Below are positions 45,474 to 54,378 of a DNA stretch of 64,000 nucleotides, one piece after another; positions within the stretch are counted from its first letter, which is position 1; the number at the start of each line of letters is the position of its first letter. The notes beneath the pieces were generated by a model. That model did no database searches. It was given only the letters and a program-made list of their open reading frames with translations, and had not been told where the DNA came from. A program made the translations under genes and the position numbers. The stretch is from Bacteroidetes bacterium RIFCSPLOWO2_12_FULL_35_15 (GTDB lineage: Bacteria > Bacteroidota > Bacteroidia > 2-12-FULL-35-15). The DNA lies in contig MEPB01000038.1 in assembly GCA_001769385.1 (NCBI GenBank), positions 62,001-126,000 on the forward strand, read 5' to 3'.

Positions 45474-46853
45474 CTACGTTCTCCGTGTCTCTGTGGTTTT
45501 CTGTGCTCGTAGCTCTAATCTTTTTCTGAATTTTTCTTTCAAAAAATAAATCCCACTTGCACTAAGTATCGCAATGTAAGGAACAACCGGAACCCGAAAT
45601 CTGGATTCGGTAACTTCGGGTAAGGTTAAATTTGCAAAACAAAAAATTAATAGTCCGATTAATAACAGATATAATATTTGTTTGTTTTTATTGAAATAAA
45701 ACATTCCGAAAATCAATGAAATATATAGTATCAATAATATTCCTAATTGAAAAATTACCAAGGTGATTGTTAGTTTGCTGGTATGTTTAAATAAATAATC
45801 AACAATTGAAACATTTTTAGGGATCATATTAAACCCTTTACCCCAGTTACCAAGTTGCAGATCAAGATAAGAACGACAAGGTTTTAAGAAAAAATGTACA
45901 AATTGAACCGCCTGATGTTTTATCAACATGCCGGGATGTTGGAAGACAATTTTCATGGCTTCACTTTCAATGTGTTTTGCATATTCGTAAGGCTGTTTAT
46001 GCGCATCTCCTTTAAATTCTTTAAAAGTTTTCCAACGTAAAATACTTTGCGACTCGGCTAGCGAACGATTATTCAGTTCTGCATAAATTGCCGCAGCCTG
46101 ATAATTCTGCATATCATGTTCCCGAATAACACTTAAAAAATAATGGTTGAATGTAATTTTATTCCGAATTAACCAGGGCGAAATGCTTAGCAATACTAAT
46201 GAGAAAAGAATGCCAGTTTTAAACAATCCGGTAGTAATTTTTTTTCGAAAATGATAAATAATAAAAAACGATAAAAAGAGCGGTAGAAAGAAACCTATTG
46301 GCCGACATAAAATGGTTGCGCCACATAAAATGGAGGCAATAATTAATGTTTGCATTCTTTCAGTTTTTAAATACCGGATGAAGGAATAAATACATGTGAT
46401 CAATAAAAAAGTAAATAAGGTTTCAGTCAAAACCAAATTACTCATAACTATGGAGGGAATGTCAATTGCAACAATAATTGCAGCAATGCAGGAAATGAAA
46501 TTTGAATGTGTAATTTCTTTTGCAATTCGATATGTAAAATAGCAAGTAAGAACAGAAAGAATAATTTGGAAAAATATAATTGAAAAACCTTCCGGCCCAA
46601 GTACCTCCGATAAAAAAATAAAAATGGGATAGATGGGGGTGCGATAATAATCTGGTTCTAAAGGAATGTTTGCACTTTGACTAAATACTCCGTATTGTCT
46701 TAAATTGTATGCAATGTTCCAGTATCCATTTGAATCGTAAACATAAATGCCTGCAGGGTTTCGTATAATGATTGCCAGAAAATAAATTATCCTTATTGCA
46801 AACGCAGAAAGCAGAATAAATAAAAGAGGTTTCTTTTTAAGTAAACTTAGCAT
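45474..46853 (-). CDS. Membrane glycosyltransferase (GT39/ArnT/PMT-like)
   Basis: A 459-residue polytopic membrane protein with about ten to eleven spans and a GT-C fold outline. The first luminal loop has YVYDSNGYWNIAYNLRQYGVF and then PDYYRTPIYPIF, matching the D/E-x and RTPIYP loops of the dolichyl/undecaprenyl-phosphate sugar mannosyltransferase superfamily. It would transfer a sugar from a polyprenyl-phosphate donor to a cell-surface glycan or protein. The last ten residues (QKTTETRRT) are read through a dispersed GTCTCTGTGG / ACACGGAGAA repeat, so the native C-terminus has probably been replaced by repeat sequence. Acceptor unknown. Confidence 0.82.
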   Translation of the reverse strand: MLSLLKKKPLLFILLSAFAIRIIYFLAIIIRNPAGIYVYDSNGYWNIAYNLRQYGVFSQSANIPLEPDYYRTPIYPIFIFLSEVLGPEGFSIIFFQIILSVLTCYFTYRIAKEITHSNFISCIAAIIVAIDIPSIVMSNLVLTETLFTFLLITCIYSFIRYLKTERMQTLIIASILCGATILCRPIGFFLPLFLSFFIIYHFRKKITTGLFKTGILFSLVLLSISPWLIRNKITFNHYFLSVIREHDMQNYQAAAIYAELNNRSLAESQSILRWKTFKEFKGDAHKQPYEYAKHIESEAMKIVFQHPGMLIKHQAVQFVHFFLKPCRSYLDLQLGNWGKGFNMIPKNVSIVDYLFKHTSKLTITLVIFQLGILLILYISLIFGMFYFNKNKQILYLLLIGLLIFCFANLTLPEVTESRFRVPVVPYIAILSASGIYFLKEKFRKRLELRAQKTTETRRT

Positions 46854-46944
46854 AGGTTATGTATAACCAAATTCCGCAAATTATTTTTTTTATTTGTGCA
46901 ATTCGTGTCAGGTTTTATTTTGAAAGGTAACAAATTAAAAAAAA

Positions 46945-47919
46945 CTAAAAAGAATCAGTAGGCTTGGATTTTCTCAGGTAAAGTGTTTCTCCGGTTTTCG
47001 GTTCTTCTCCTGACTTCATATTATTTTTTTTGTACAGCGTTTTTAATTTTATGCCTTCCAATTGTGAGATCGATCTCATTGTTTCTCCTTTTTTTACCAA
47101 ATGAAAAGGCTCTTTCGCTTTGTTACGCTTTGGTTGGAGATATAATTTTTGTCCTGCAATCAATTTGTCATTTGCACGAAGTTCGTTAAATTTATATAGC
47201 TGCCAAAGGTCTTTATCTGTATCGGTTGCAATTTTTTCAAAAGTATCATTGGGCTTAATGATAATATATTTTATAATTCCATCGCGTAAAATTTCGCGTG
47301 CTGTAATTGTTTCTTTTTTGCTGCTTTTTTTTTCGGATACTGTATTTTGTTTTTTTTCTGTTTGTTTAATGGTATTGTTTTTACTGATTGGATCTGTTTT
47401 TTCAACAATGTCATACTTGTATAATTTGTAAGATTCAATAAGTTCAAGCAGTTGTTTTTCATACCTGGGATCGGTTGCATAACCTGCTGCTTTCAATCCT
47501 TTTGCCCAACCTTTATAATCTGTATGATTTAAATCGAACAAAGAGGAGTAACGTGATCGGGATTTTAAAAACATAGAATGGTCAGTATATGAATCCAAAA
47601 CGGATTCATATTTCCGAAAGCATTCATCTTTCTGATCATCATCTTTTATAAAAACCGGGCCTTCCCATTCTTTATGACATTTTATCCCAAAATGATTATT
47701 GGCAAATTTAGCAAGATCACTTGTTCCAAAACTGCTTTCAAGCATTCCTTGAGCAAGTGTAATGCTTGCAGGAATAGTGTATATCATCATTTCCTTTATA
47801 GCATCATCTTTAAAGTTTTGAATATAGTTTTCAGCCAATAATGCACGTTCATTATTTGAAGCTTCAACAGATAGTTGAAAACTTAAAAATAATAATATGG
47901 AAAAAAATATGTTTTGCAT
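46945..47919 (-). CDS. Glucosaminidase (GH73-like) with two LysM domains
   Basis: A 324-residue exported murein hydrolase. The signal peptide spans about residues 1-20. A glucosaminidase domain follows (about 25-170: IPASITLAQGMLESSFGTSDLA with the catalytic E, NNHFGIKCHKEW, YESVLDSYTDHSMFLKSR, YKGWAKGLKAAGYATDPRYE). A low-complexity Lys/Thr/Ser linker (about 178-210) leads to two LysM modules (about 215-262 and 273-316) that bind peptidoglycan. It cleaves GlcNAc-MurNAc bonds during growth or separation. The neighbouring GT39 and PLP genes on the same strand have no obvious functional connection. Confidence 0.9.
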   Translation of the reverse strand: MQNIFFSILLFLSFQLSVEASNNERALLAENYIQNFKDDAIKEMMIYTIPASITLAQGMLESSFGTSDLAKFANNHFGIKCHKEWEGPVFIKDDDQKDECFRKYESVLDSYTDHSMFLKSRSRYSSLFDLNHTDYKGWAKGLKAAGYATDPRYEKQLLELIESYKLYKYDIVEKTDPISKNNTIKQTEKKQNTVSEKKSSKKETITAREILRDGIIKYIIIKPNDTFEKIATDTDKDLWQLYKFNELRANDKLIAGQKLYLQPKRNKAKEPFHLVKKGETMRSISQLEGIKLKTLYKKNNMKSGEEPKTGETLYLRKSKPTDSF

Positions 47920-47993
47920 TTATTCAAAAGTAACATTATTTGAAAAGCATGTAATTTTTAATTGGAAAATTTTTAACAATTGGGTGTTGAATT

Positions 47994-48896
47994 TTATATT
48001 TTGGATAAAAACCCTGCATTCCCCTGCAAGCCACCCGTATGAATAGCAATTATTATTTGTCCTTTTTTGAAAAAACCTTTTTTTATCAAATCGTAAATTC
48101 CAAACATCATTTTTCCGGTATATACATAATCAAGCGGAATAATATTTTCCTTCTCAAAATGGTTTATAAAATTGCTGAGTGCAGGGTTTATTTTCCCATA
48201 TTTTCCGAAATGATAATTCTCATCAATATGCCAGTTTGCAGTTAAAGGAAGATCAAAGTATTCAAACCATTTTTCTACTTCTGATTGTATATAATTTTCT
48301 GCTTTTAGGATCTGAAACCCTATTGCTTTTTGATTTTCTTTTAAAGAAAACGTAATCCCTGAAATGGTAGCTCCTGTGCCACATGCACAACAGATATAAT
48401 CAAAATTAATTGGAATATGTGGTGTGATTTCTTTACAGCCGATAACACCAAGTTCATTAGAGCCTCCTTCCGGAATAAAATAAATATTTTCCTCCGGAAA
48501 AGTTTCAGTTGCATACTTGTTCAGCTCCGCTTTGTTCCTGAATAATGTACGTGAAACATACTGTAACTGCATACCGCATTCACTTGCGAATAGTAAGGTT
48601 GGATTTAATTGCGGGTATTCTTCTCCCCGGATAAGTCCAATTGTTTTAAATCCATATTCTTTACCGGCAGCAGCAGTTGCTGCAATGTGATTGGAGAACG
48701 CACCACCAAATGTGAGAATTGTCTTTTTATTTTGTTTTTTTGCTTCTAATAAATTGTATTTCATTTTATACAATTTGTTTCCACTAATATGCGGATGGTT
48801 TAGATCAGTACGCAATACAAATAAATTAACTCCATACGGCTTTAGCAATTCATCATTTACAGGCTGTAATAGTGGAATTACGGTTTCGATTTGCAT
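47994..48896 (-). CDS. PLP-dependent enzyme, D-cysteine desulfhydrase / ACC deaminase family
   Basis: A 300-residue fold-type II pyridoxal-phosphate enzyme. The PLP-binding lysine is K41 in SGNKLYKMKYNL, and TFGGAFSNHIAATAAAGKEYG carries the SNH and cofactor-contact residues. CCACGTGATISG is the phosphate-binding loop. The C-terminal ITAIHTGGLQG-like stretch (IAIHTGGLQGNAGF) is typical. The family includes 1-aminocyclopropane-1-carboxylate deaminase and D-cysteine desulfhydrase; in bacteria the latter activity is the more common default. It uses a divergent promoter region shared with the small DUF5522 gene. Confidence 0.85.
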   Translation of the reverse strand: MQIETVIPLLQPVNDELLKPYGVNLFVLRTDLNHPHISGNKLYKMKYNLLEAKKQNKKTILTFGGAFSNHIAATAAAGKEYGFKTIGLIRGEEYPQLNPTLLFASECGMQLQYVSRTLFRNKAELNKYATETFPEENIYFIPEGGSNELGVIGCKEITPHIPINFDYICCACGTGATISGITFSLKENQKAIGFQILKAENYIQSEVEKWFEYFDLPLTANWHIDENYHFGKYGKINPALSNFINHFEKENIIPLDYVYTGKMMFGIYDLIKKGFFKKGQIIIAIHTGGLQGNAGFLSKI

Positions 48897-48918
48897 AACA
48901 TAAAAATACTTATTTTTG
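48890..48918 (+). promoter_or_regulatory. Promoter TTTG-N17-TATTTTTG of DUF5522 gene
   Basis: TTTG at 48890-48893 and TATTTTTG at 48911-48918 are 17 bases apart. The ATG at 48924 is only 5 bases after the -7 element, so the transcript is probably leaderless. An earlier in-frame start would lie inside the promoter. Confidence 0.6.
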
Positions 48919-48923
48919 TGAGA

Positions 48924-49106
48924 ATGGAAGAGTTTTCAAAACATAAAGATCTGCAGCCGGACGAATTTTATTATAGTAAAGAAGGGTACATTGTGTTTAC
49001 CGAAAAATATTTATTAAAACGGGGATATTGCTGCCAGAATGGATGCAAACATTGTCCTTATGGTTTCGATAAAACGAAAGGGAGAATTGAAAAGAAAAAA
49101 GAATAA
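48924..49106 (+). CDS. DUF5522 small zinc-finger-like protein
   Basis: A 60-residue protein with the DUF5522 signature: EFYYSKEGYIVFTEKYLLKRGYCC followed by QNGCKHCPYGF. The four cysteines (CCxxxCxxC) and a histidine could bind zinc or a cluster. The family is widespread and usually annotated as unknown. I start it at the ATG at 48924 because upstream in-frame codons overlap the promoter box. It precedes urocanate hydratase by 49 bases. Confidence 0.82.
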   Translation: MEEFSKHKDLQPDEFYYSKEGYIVFTEKYLLKRGYCCQNGCKHCPYGFDKTKGRIEKKKE

Positions 49107-49155
49107 ATGAATTTAAAAATGTGACAATCTGAAAAATGTCAACAAAACAATAGAT

Positions 49156-51177
49156 ATGAATACCGAATTTCAACAACAAATTTCACAAGGCATCCCAAAT
49201 GAATTGCCTGCTATCAAAAGCTTTGATGCTTCCTTAAATCATGCTCCGAAACGAAAAGATATTTTAAATCCGGAAGAAAAAAAATTAGCAATCCGGAATG
49301 CCTTGCGTTATTTCGATAAAAAGCACCATTCTGTTTTAGCAAAAGAATTTGCTAATGAGTTAAAAACGTATGGTAGAATTTATATGTATCGTTTTCGCCC
49401 AGATTATAAAATCTATGCACGACCTATTAATGATTATCCGCATAGATCAAAGCAAGCGGCAGCCATCATGTTAATGTTGCAAAATAATTTGGATTATGCC
49501 GTGGCACAACATCCGCATGAATTAATTACTTATGGAGGAAATGGATCGGTTTTTCAGAATTGGGCCCAGTACCTTATTACGATGAAATATTTGTCGGAAA
49601 TGACCGATGAACAAACATTGGCAATGTATTCCGGACACCCGATGGGCTTGTTTCCCTCACATAAAGATGCTCCTCGTGTGGTGATTACCAATGGTATGAT
49701 GATCCCGAATTATAGCAAACCCGATGATTGGGAAAAATTTAATGCCTTGGGTGTAACACAATATGGACAAATGACAGCCGGATCGTTTATGTATATCGGT
49801 CCGCAAGGAATTGTACACGGAACAACCATTACTGTGATGAATGCGGCACGTAAAATTTCCAAAAATCCATCTCCCTCCATTGCGGGGAGGGTTGGGGAGG
49901 GGTTACTCTTTGTTACTTGCGGATTAGGAGGAATGAGTGGTGCACAGCCTAAAGCAGGAAAAATATCCGGGCTGGTTACTGTTGTGGCGGAAATTAATCC
50001 GAAGGCTGTAAAAACCCGTCATTCGCAAGGATGGGTTGATGAAGTGTTCGAAGATCTCAACAAATTGATCGAACGGATAAAAATAGCAAGATCCTCAAAA
50101 GAAGCGGTCTCCATTGCTTATCAGGGTAATGTAGTTGATTTGTGGGAATATTTGGTTTCCGAAAAAATGAATGTTGATATTGGAACAGACCAAACTTCAT
50201 TACATAATCCATGGGCAGGGGGCTATTATCCTGCAGGGTTATCCTATGAACAATCAAATGAATTGATGGCTACTGATCCTGCTCAGTTTAAAACGGAAGT
50301 TCAAAAAACATTGATACGTCACGCAAATGCAGTAAATACATTAGCTGCAAAAGGAATGTATTTCTTTGATTATGGCAATGCCTTTTTATTGGAAGCTTCT
50401 CGTGCCGGGGCCGACATTGTGAATAAAGACGGAACTTTTAAATATAAATCCTATGTGCAGGATATTCTCGGGCCTATGTGTTTTGATTATGGGTTTGGTC
50501 CGTTCCGTTGGGTTTGTACCTCGTGTGATCCTAAAGATTTAGCTACAACAGATAAATTAGCGCTTGTTGTGCTTGAAGAAATGATTAAAACTGCTCCAAA
50601 AGAGATCAAACAACAGTTGAATGATAATATCGTTTGGATAAAGGATGCCATGAAAAACAACTTGGTTGTTGGCTCTCAGGCTCGTATTTTATATGCTGAT
50701 TCTGAAGCGAGAATAAAAATTGCCGAATCATTCAACAAAGCAATTAAGTCGGGCGAACTTTCTGCTCCTGTTGTTTTAGGCAGAGATCATCATGATGTAT
50801 CAGGAACCGACTCTCCTTATCGTGAAACATCGAATATTTATGATGGCTCTAGTTTTACTGCTGATATGGCAGTTCAGAATTTTGTAGGTGACGGGTTTCG
50901 TGGTGCCACCTGGATCTCATTACACAATGGAGGCGGAGTAGGTTGGGGGGAAGTGATCAATGGTGGATTTGGGATGGTATTGGATGGATCAGAGGATAGC
51001 GATAGAAGATTAAAATCAATGTTATTTTGGGATGTCAATAACGGAATAGCGCGCAGAAGTTGGGCCAGAAATGAAGAAGCATTGTTTGCCATCAAACGGG
51101 AAATGGAGCGCTCACCCAATTTAAAAGTAACGTTGCCTAATATCGTTGATGATAATTTACTGAATGATTTATTTTAA
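49156..51177 (+). CDS. hutU: Urocanate hydratase
   Basis: Hydrates urocanate to imidazolone propionate using tightly bound NAD, the second step of histidine breakdown. The 673 residues include the early YRFRPDYKIYARPINDYPHRS, YGGNGSVFQNWAQY, the nucleotide-binding CGLGGMSGAQP, and the catalytic cysteine region FGPFRWVCTSCDPKDL, with GGVGWGEVINGGFGMVLDGS near the end. Between RKISK and LFVTCGLGG, about residues 237-250 (NPSPSIAGRVGEGL) are encoded by a CCCTCC/GGAGGG dispersed palindrome that has been inserted in frame. No hutH, hutI or hutG is adjacent. The enzyme is probably still functional since the insert sits in a surface loop before a strand; that is inference. Confidence 0.95.
   Translation: MNTEFQQQISQGIPNELPAIKSFDASLNHAPKRKDILNPEEKKLAIRNALRYFDKKHHSVLAKEFANELKTYGRIYMYRFRPDYKIYARPINDYPHRSKQAAAIMLMLQNNLDYAVAQHPHELITYGGNGSVFQNWAQYLITMKYLSEMTDEQTLAMYSGHPMGLFPSHKDAPRVVITNGMMIPNYSKPDDWEKFNALGVTQYGQMTAGSFMYIGPQGIVHGTTITVMNAARKISKNPSPSIAGRVGEGLLFVTCGLGGMSGAQPKAGKISGLVTVVAEINPKAVKTRHSQGWVDEVFEDLNKLIERIKIARSSKEAVSIAYQGNVVDLWEYLVSEKMNVDIGTDQTSLHNPWAGGYYPAGLSYEQSNELMATDPAQFKTEVQKTLIRHANAVNTLAAKGMYFFDYGNAFLLEASRAGADIVNKDGTFKYKSYVQDILGPMCFDYGFGPFRWVCTSCDPKDLATTDKLALVVLEEMIKTAPKEIKQQLNDNIVWIKDAMKNNLVVGSQARILYADSEARIKIAESFNKAIKSGELSAPVVLGRDHHDVSGTDSPYRETSNIYDGSSFTADMAVQNFVGDGFRGATWISLHNGGGVGWGEVINGGFGMVLDGSEDSDRRLKSMLFWDVNNGIARRSWARNEEALFAIKREMERSPNLKVTLPNIVDDNLLNDLF
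49867..49905. repeat. Dispersed palindrome inserted in frame in hutU
   Basis: CCATCTCCCTCCATTGCGGG then GAGGGTTGGGGAGGGG is a GC-rich palindromic repeat unlike the surrounding AT-rich gene. It shares its design (CCCTCTCC-type arm, GGAGAGGG-type arm, then TTGGGGTGAGG-like tail) with 18500-18544 and 63510-63534. It keeps the reading frame. Confidence 0.6.
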
Positions 51178-51271
51178 TTTTTGTCTTGATAAAAGATTTG
51201 GAATGATTTTGGCAAAGAAGCTTAAACCTTTAAAGGTTTTTTAGGTCAATAATTCAAATAAATTATATATC

Positions 51272-52414
51272 ATGAAAAAACTAGCCTTTCTGCTTTTAGT
51301 ATTTACGATCAGTTTAACTAAAAGTTCTTTTTCTCAGCAAATTGAAAAAGCCGATTCACTTGGACTCCCGGGTGATAATTTAAATTTAGTTGCAGTTTTA
51401 GATTTATTTCAAAAATCAGAAACATTTGAAGTGTTTGAGAAAAAATTGAACACAGAAGATTCAAAAGTTAATAACCTCGATTTAAATAATGACGGCAAGA
51501 TCGATTATATAAAAGTTATTGATCATCAAACTGGCGAATCACATGCTGTTGTGTTGCAGGTTCCAATCAATGAAAAAGAAACCCAGGACGTTGCTGTGAT
51601 AGAAATCGATAAGGACAAAACCGGAAAAATACTGGTACAGATCATAGGAGACGAGGAGTTATATGGTAAGGATTATATAGTTGAACCTACCGAGAATGAT
51701 CCCACTGCAAAAACAAAAGCACCTGTTTCAGGAAATGAAAAAACAGTAATTAATAATACAACAAATAATTATTATAATAACGGTTCCGGTAATTCTCCCG
51801 ATACATATGTTGTAGTTAACCAATGGCCTATTGTTCATTATGTATATGCTCCTGCTTATGTAGTCTATGTTTCTCCCTGGCACTGGTATTCTTATCCCAC
51901 ATGGTGGAGTTCATGGTCACCATGGTATTGGCATAACTATTATTGGCATCATTATAACCACCACCATTATGGTCATTATGGATATTATCATCGAACAAAT
52001 TATTATCGCGCTCCTATTGCTCATGGTTATTATGGTCCGCGTAAGTCGGTTTCAGTAACAGTTAAACAAAACAGGACCACCAATGTTTATCATAAAACAT
52101 ATACTTCAAAAGATCGTGCCGGTGATGGAAAAATTAAACCCGGAACTTCAAATCCCGGTTTTAAAAACAAACCGGTGAATAAAGTTTCACCTGCTGATAA
52201 CAGACAGAAACCGAATAATCAAATGAATAAACCCGCATCTAAACCAAATAGAAATCCTCCGGCAGGGAAAATTGAAAACAAACCATCACCTAATGCAAAT
52301 AAACCGGCTTCCCGCCCTGGCAATAAACCGGCTATTAAACCTTCCAACAAGCCTGCTCAAAAACAAGGTGGTTCGAAACCGGAAAAAAAGAGTGGAGGAG
52401 GAAAAGGACGCTAA
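51272..52414 (+). CDS. Secreted protein with Trp/Tyr/His-rich region and basic tail
   Basis: A 380-residue exported protein of unknown function. A signal peptide (about residues 1-21, ending SFSQ) is followed by an N-terminal domain (about 30-145) with an EF-hand-like NLDLNNDGKIDYIKV and VVLQVPI strands. Next come a linker (NNTTNNYYNNGSG) and a striking aromatic/His stretch (about 185-255: HWYSYPTWWSSWSPWYWH, then HHYNHHHYGHYGYYH). The last 110 residues are Lys/Pro/Asn-rich repeats (NKPASKPNRNP, GNKPAIKPSNKPAQK), a disordered basic tail. Similar proteins are common in Bacteroidota and are not characterised. Confidence 0.8.
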   Translation: MKKLAFLLLVFTISLTKSSFSQQIEKADSLGLPGDNLNLVAVLDLFQKSETFEVFEKKLNTEDSKVNNLDLNNDGKIDYIKVIDHQTGESHAVVLQVPINEKETQDVAVIEIDKDKTGKILVQIIGDEELYGKDYIVEPTENDPTAKTKAPVSGNEKTVINNTTNNYYNNGSGNSPDTYVVVNQWPIVHYVYAPAYVVYVSPWHWYSYPTWWSSWSPWYWHNYYWHHYNHHHYGHYGYYHRTNYYRAPIAHGYYGPRKSVSVTVKQNRTTNVYHKTYTSKDRAGDGKIKPGTSNPGFKNKPVNKVSPADNRQKPNNQMNKPASKPNRNPPAGKIENKPSPNANKPASRPGNKPAIKPSNKPAQKQGGSKPEKKSGGGKGR

Positions 52415-52449
52415 TAATTTGTTTAAAAATTCAGTAAAAAACGATGATC

Positions 52450-52866
52450 ATGAAAAAATTAATTTCGATTTCTTTAGCAGCTATACTTTTGGGAGTTTTA
52501 TTTTTTTCCTCTTGCGCCAAGGAAGATCCTGCAACACCAAATGATCCATCAGATCCTCGTGCAAAATTTCATGGACATTGGTATGTGACAGAAAATAGTC
52601 AGGATTTTGGGGCATCTACTTATTATAGCGATATAACCGATTCTACTAATGCTTCATTTATTTTGTTGTCAGGATTATATGGTTACAATGTTAAAACACA
52701 TGCAACTGTCAGTGGAAGTAATTTTTCAATTCCCAGTCAGGCATTCCCTGCAGGAACTATTTCAGGAAATGGGGTGTATACAAATTCTACGTTGATCAAT
52801 TTAACTTATTATGTTAGGACTACCACAACACATTATGATACCATTACTGCAAGTTTGACAAAATAA
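52450..52866 (+). CDS. Small lipoprotein of unknown function
   Basis: A 138-residue lipoprotein (an alternative ATG lies 6 bases earlier). The signal peptide ISLAAILLGVLFFSSC ends in a lipobox near residue 19. After a Pro/Asp linker (ATPNDPSDP) comes a small beta-rich domain beginning KFHGHWYVTE, similar in outline to the lipocalin-like lipoproteins of Bacteroidota, though I cannot confirm this. It starts 35 bases after the preceding secreted protein and may share its transcript. Confidence 0.78.
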   Translation: MKKLISISLAAILLGVLFFSSCAKEDPATPNDPSDPRAKFHGHWYVTENSQDFGASTYYSDITDSTNASFILLSGLYGYNVKTHATVSGSNFSIPSQAFPAGTISGNGVYTNSTLINLTYYVRTTTTHYDTITASLTK

Positions 52867-53486
52867 ACGGTGTTTAAATTTCAAAATATACCCAACCTAA
52901 CTAAAGGCTCATAAGTCCTTATTTCACGGGCTGCTTGGTAATTGTTGATTTCTGCTTGATTAGGTAAAATTAGGCTTTTTTTAGCAATTTTTGTTACCCG
53001 ATTGTTACCCAAAAAACGCCCAAAGACTTACACGATAGTTCATGAACCCAAGAAAAGTGTTTTCCATTTGAGAACATTGCACTCTGGGATTTATATCCCT
53101 CCAGATTCAACCTTTTGTTCTCTAAACCGCTGCTTGCAATGTGTTTAATAATTTCCTGATAAGCCTCTTTGATGCAATCCTTGAAAACAATGATTTTTAG
53201 ATATTCTGAAAAAGCGTTATTCAGGATAGAGTCTTTTATCCCTTTCCGGGCAACCTTTGGTGGAAACATACCCACCACTTTAACTTCCTATAGTTTACTT
53301 TGGAATTAAATGAAAATTGAGTTTGAGTTTTAACTAATTTCTAATGACATTAATCAAAGAATGAAGTGATTTTTTTCATTTGCGTTTTTTTGTTGTTGGT
53401 ATATTTTTGTTGAAAAATTTAAATAAGTAAAATTGTTTAAAATCTCGACAAAATAAATAAAATACCCCCTAAAAAAATAAAAAATT
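52867..53486. other. Mostly gene-free interval
   Basis: Contains only a doubtful 94-codon minus-strand frame (52994-53278) described separately. The direct repeat TTGTTACCCGATTGTTACCC lies at about 52989-53008. No promoter is obvious ahead of the yciE-like gene at 53487. Confidence 0.45.
52994..53278 (-). CDS. Doubtful hypothetical protein or gene remnant
   Basis: A 94-residue frame (starts MVGMFPPKVARKG, ends KSLGVFWVTIG). It has no signal peptide and no motif I recognise. Codon content is plausible for a gene, but both ends fall in repeat-like sequence, including a TTGTTACCC direct repeat at the 3' end. It may be the remnant of a decayed accessory gene. Confidence 0.25.
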   Translation of the reverse strand: MVGMFPPKVARKGIKDSILNNAFSEYLKIIVFKDCIKEAYQEIIKHIASSGLENKRLNLEGYKSQSAMFSNGKHFSWVHELSCKSLGVFWVTIG

Positions 53487-54095
53487 ATGAAAGACATGAA
53501 AAATACCGTAACAAAGTCAAAATCTAAAAATGACACAACGCAGGGTTTACGTAATTTATTTGTAGCGCAGTTAAAAGATATATACTGGGCTGAAAAAGCA
53601 TTGACAAAAGCAATTCCGAAAATGATTAAGAATGTTACTTCTGCAGAATTAAATAAAGCTCTTACAAGCCACCTAAAACAAACAGAAGAACAGGTAACAC
53701 GTTTGGAAGATTTATTTTCTACCATTGGAAAAAAAGCAATTGAGAAAAAAAGTGATGCAATGGCAGGTTTAATCAAAGAAGCTAAGAGAATAATCAAAGA
53801 AAACAAGAGAGGAATTGTTCGTGATGCAGGAATTATTTTAGCAGGTCAAAAAGTTGAACATTATGAAATTGCTACCTATGGTACTCTTCTTTCCTTTGCA
53901 AAAACATTAGGCGAAAATGAAGCTGTAGCTTTATTGGAAAAATCATTAAATGAAGAAAAATCCTCAAATGAAAAATTATCGCAAATCGCTGTAGCTTCGA
54001 TTAACAAAGACGCAACAGAAGAAAATAAAAAGGCAGACGAATTTCAACCAGAAAGAAAAGAAAAAAGAAAAGAATTAAGCGAGATAGAATATTAA
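53487..54095 (+). CDS. YciE/YciF-type ferritin-like protein (DUF892)
   Basis: A 202-residue helical protein of the DUF892 family. The bundle has LRNLFVAQLKDIYWAEKALTKAIPKMI, then HLKQTEEQVTRLEDLF, GLIKEAKRII and VEHYEIATYGTLLSFAKTLGENEAVALLEKSLNEEKS. The spaced E/H residues (D-x3-AE, E-xx-Q, E-xx-H) fit a ferritin-like dimetal site. Family members are induced by osmotic and oxidative stress in other bacteria. The tail after residue 170 is highly charged and probably disordered. It starts a row of stress-type genes running to 57.7 kb. Confidence 0.85.
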   Translation: MKDMKNTVTKSKSKNDTTQGLRNLFVAQLKDIYWAEKALTKAIPKMIKNVTSAELNKALTSHLKQTEEQVTRLEDLFSTIGKKAIEKKSDAMAGLIKEAKRIIKENKRGIVRDAGIILAGQKVEHYEIATYGTLLSFAKTLGENEAVALLEKSLNEEKSSNEKLSQIAVASINKDATEENKKADEFQPERKEKRKELSEIEY

Positions 54096-54154
54096 TATAA
54101 ATATCCAAAACGAATTTTTTTTAACTCAATAAAATAATAAAAATTAAAAACAAA

Positions 54155-54378
54155 ATAAAAAAATTTACTATCGTATGCTTAATGTCGGCCATTTATATGG
54201 GTTCCTTCGCACAAACAGATTCCACCAATAATAAAAGAGATTAGAATATTGTAATAAAAATGAAAACATGCAGAACAAACAAAATCAAAAAGATGGCAAG
54301 GAAAATAAAGATTGTGCTTACATCATGGAGAATGGAAAAGTGATGAAAGTTGTAAATGGGAAAAAAGAAGTTATGTGA
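54155..54378 (+). pseudogene. Decayed DUF6799-like exported protein
   Basis: A broken short gene. From 54155 the frame reads ATA-AAA-AAA-TTT..., giving a good signal peptide (KKFTIVCLMSAIYMGSFAQTD) but with ATA where ATG is expected, and it stops at TAG 54242-54244. From 54268 a shifted frame reads to TGA at 54378 and gives DCAYIMENGKVMKVVNGKKE, which matches the repeat style of DUF6799 proteins (cysteine, then short MxxGKxMxVxxGK units). A lost start, an early stop and a frameshift mark it as a pseudogene. The next 370 bases show only short broken frames. Confidence 0.55.

Noticed and set aside
51224-51244. Terminator after hutU (AAACC/GGTTT)
   Set aside because: The stem is only five A/T-rich pairs; too weak to list.
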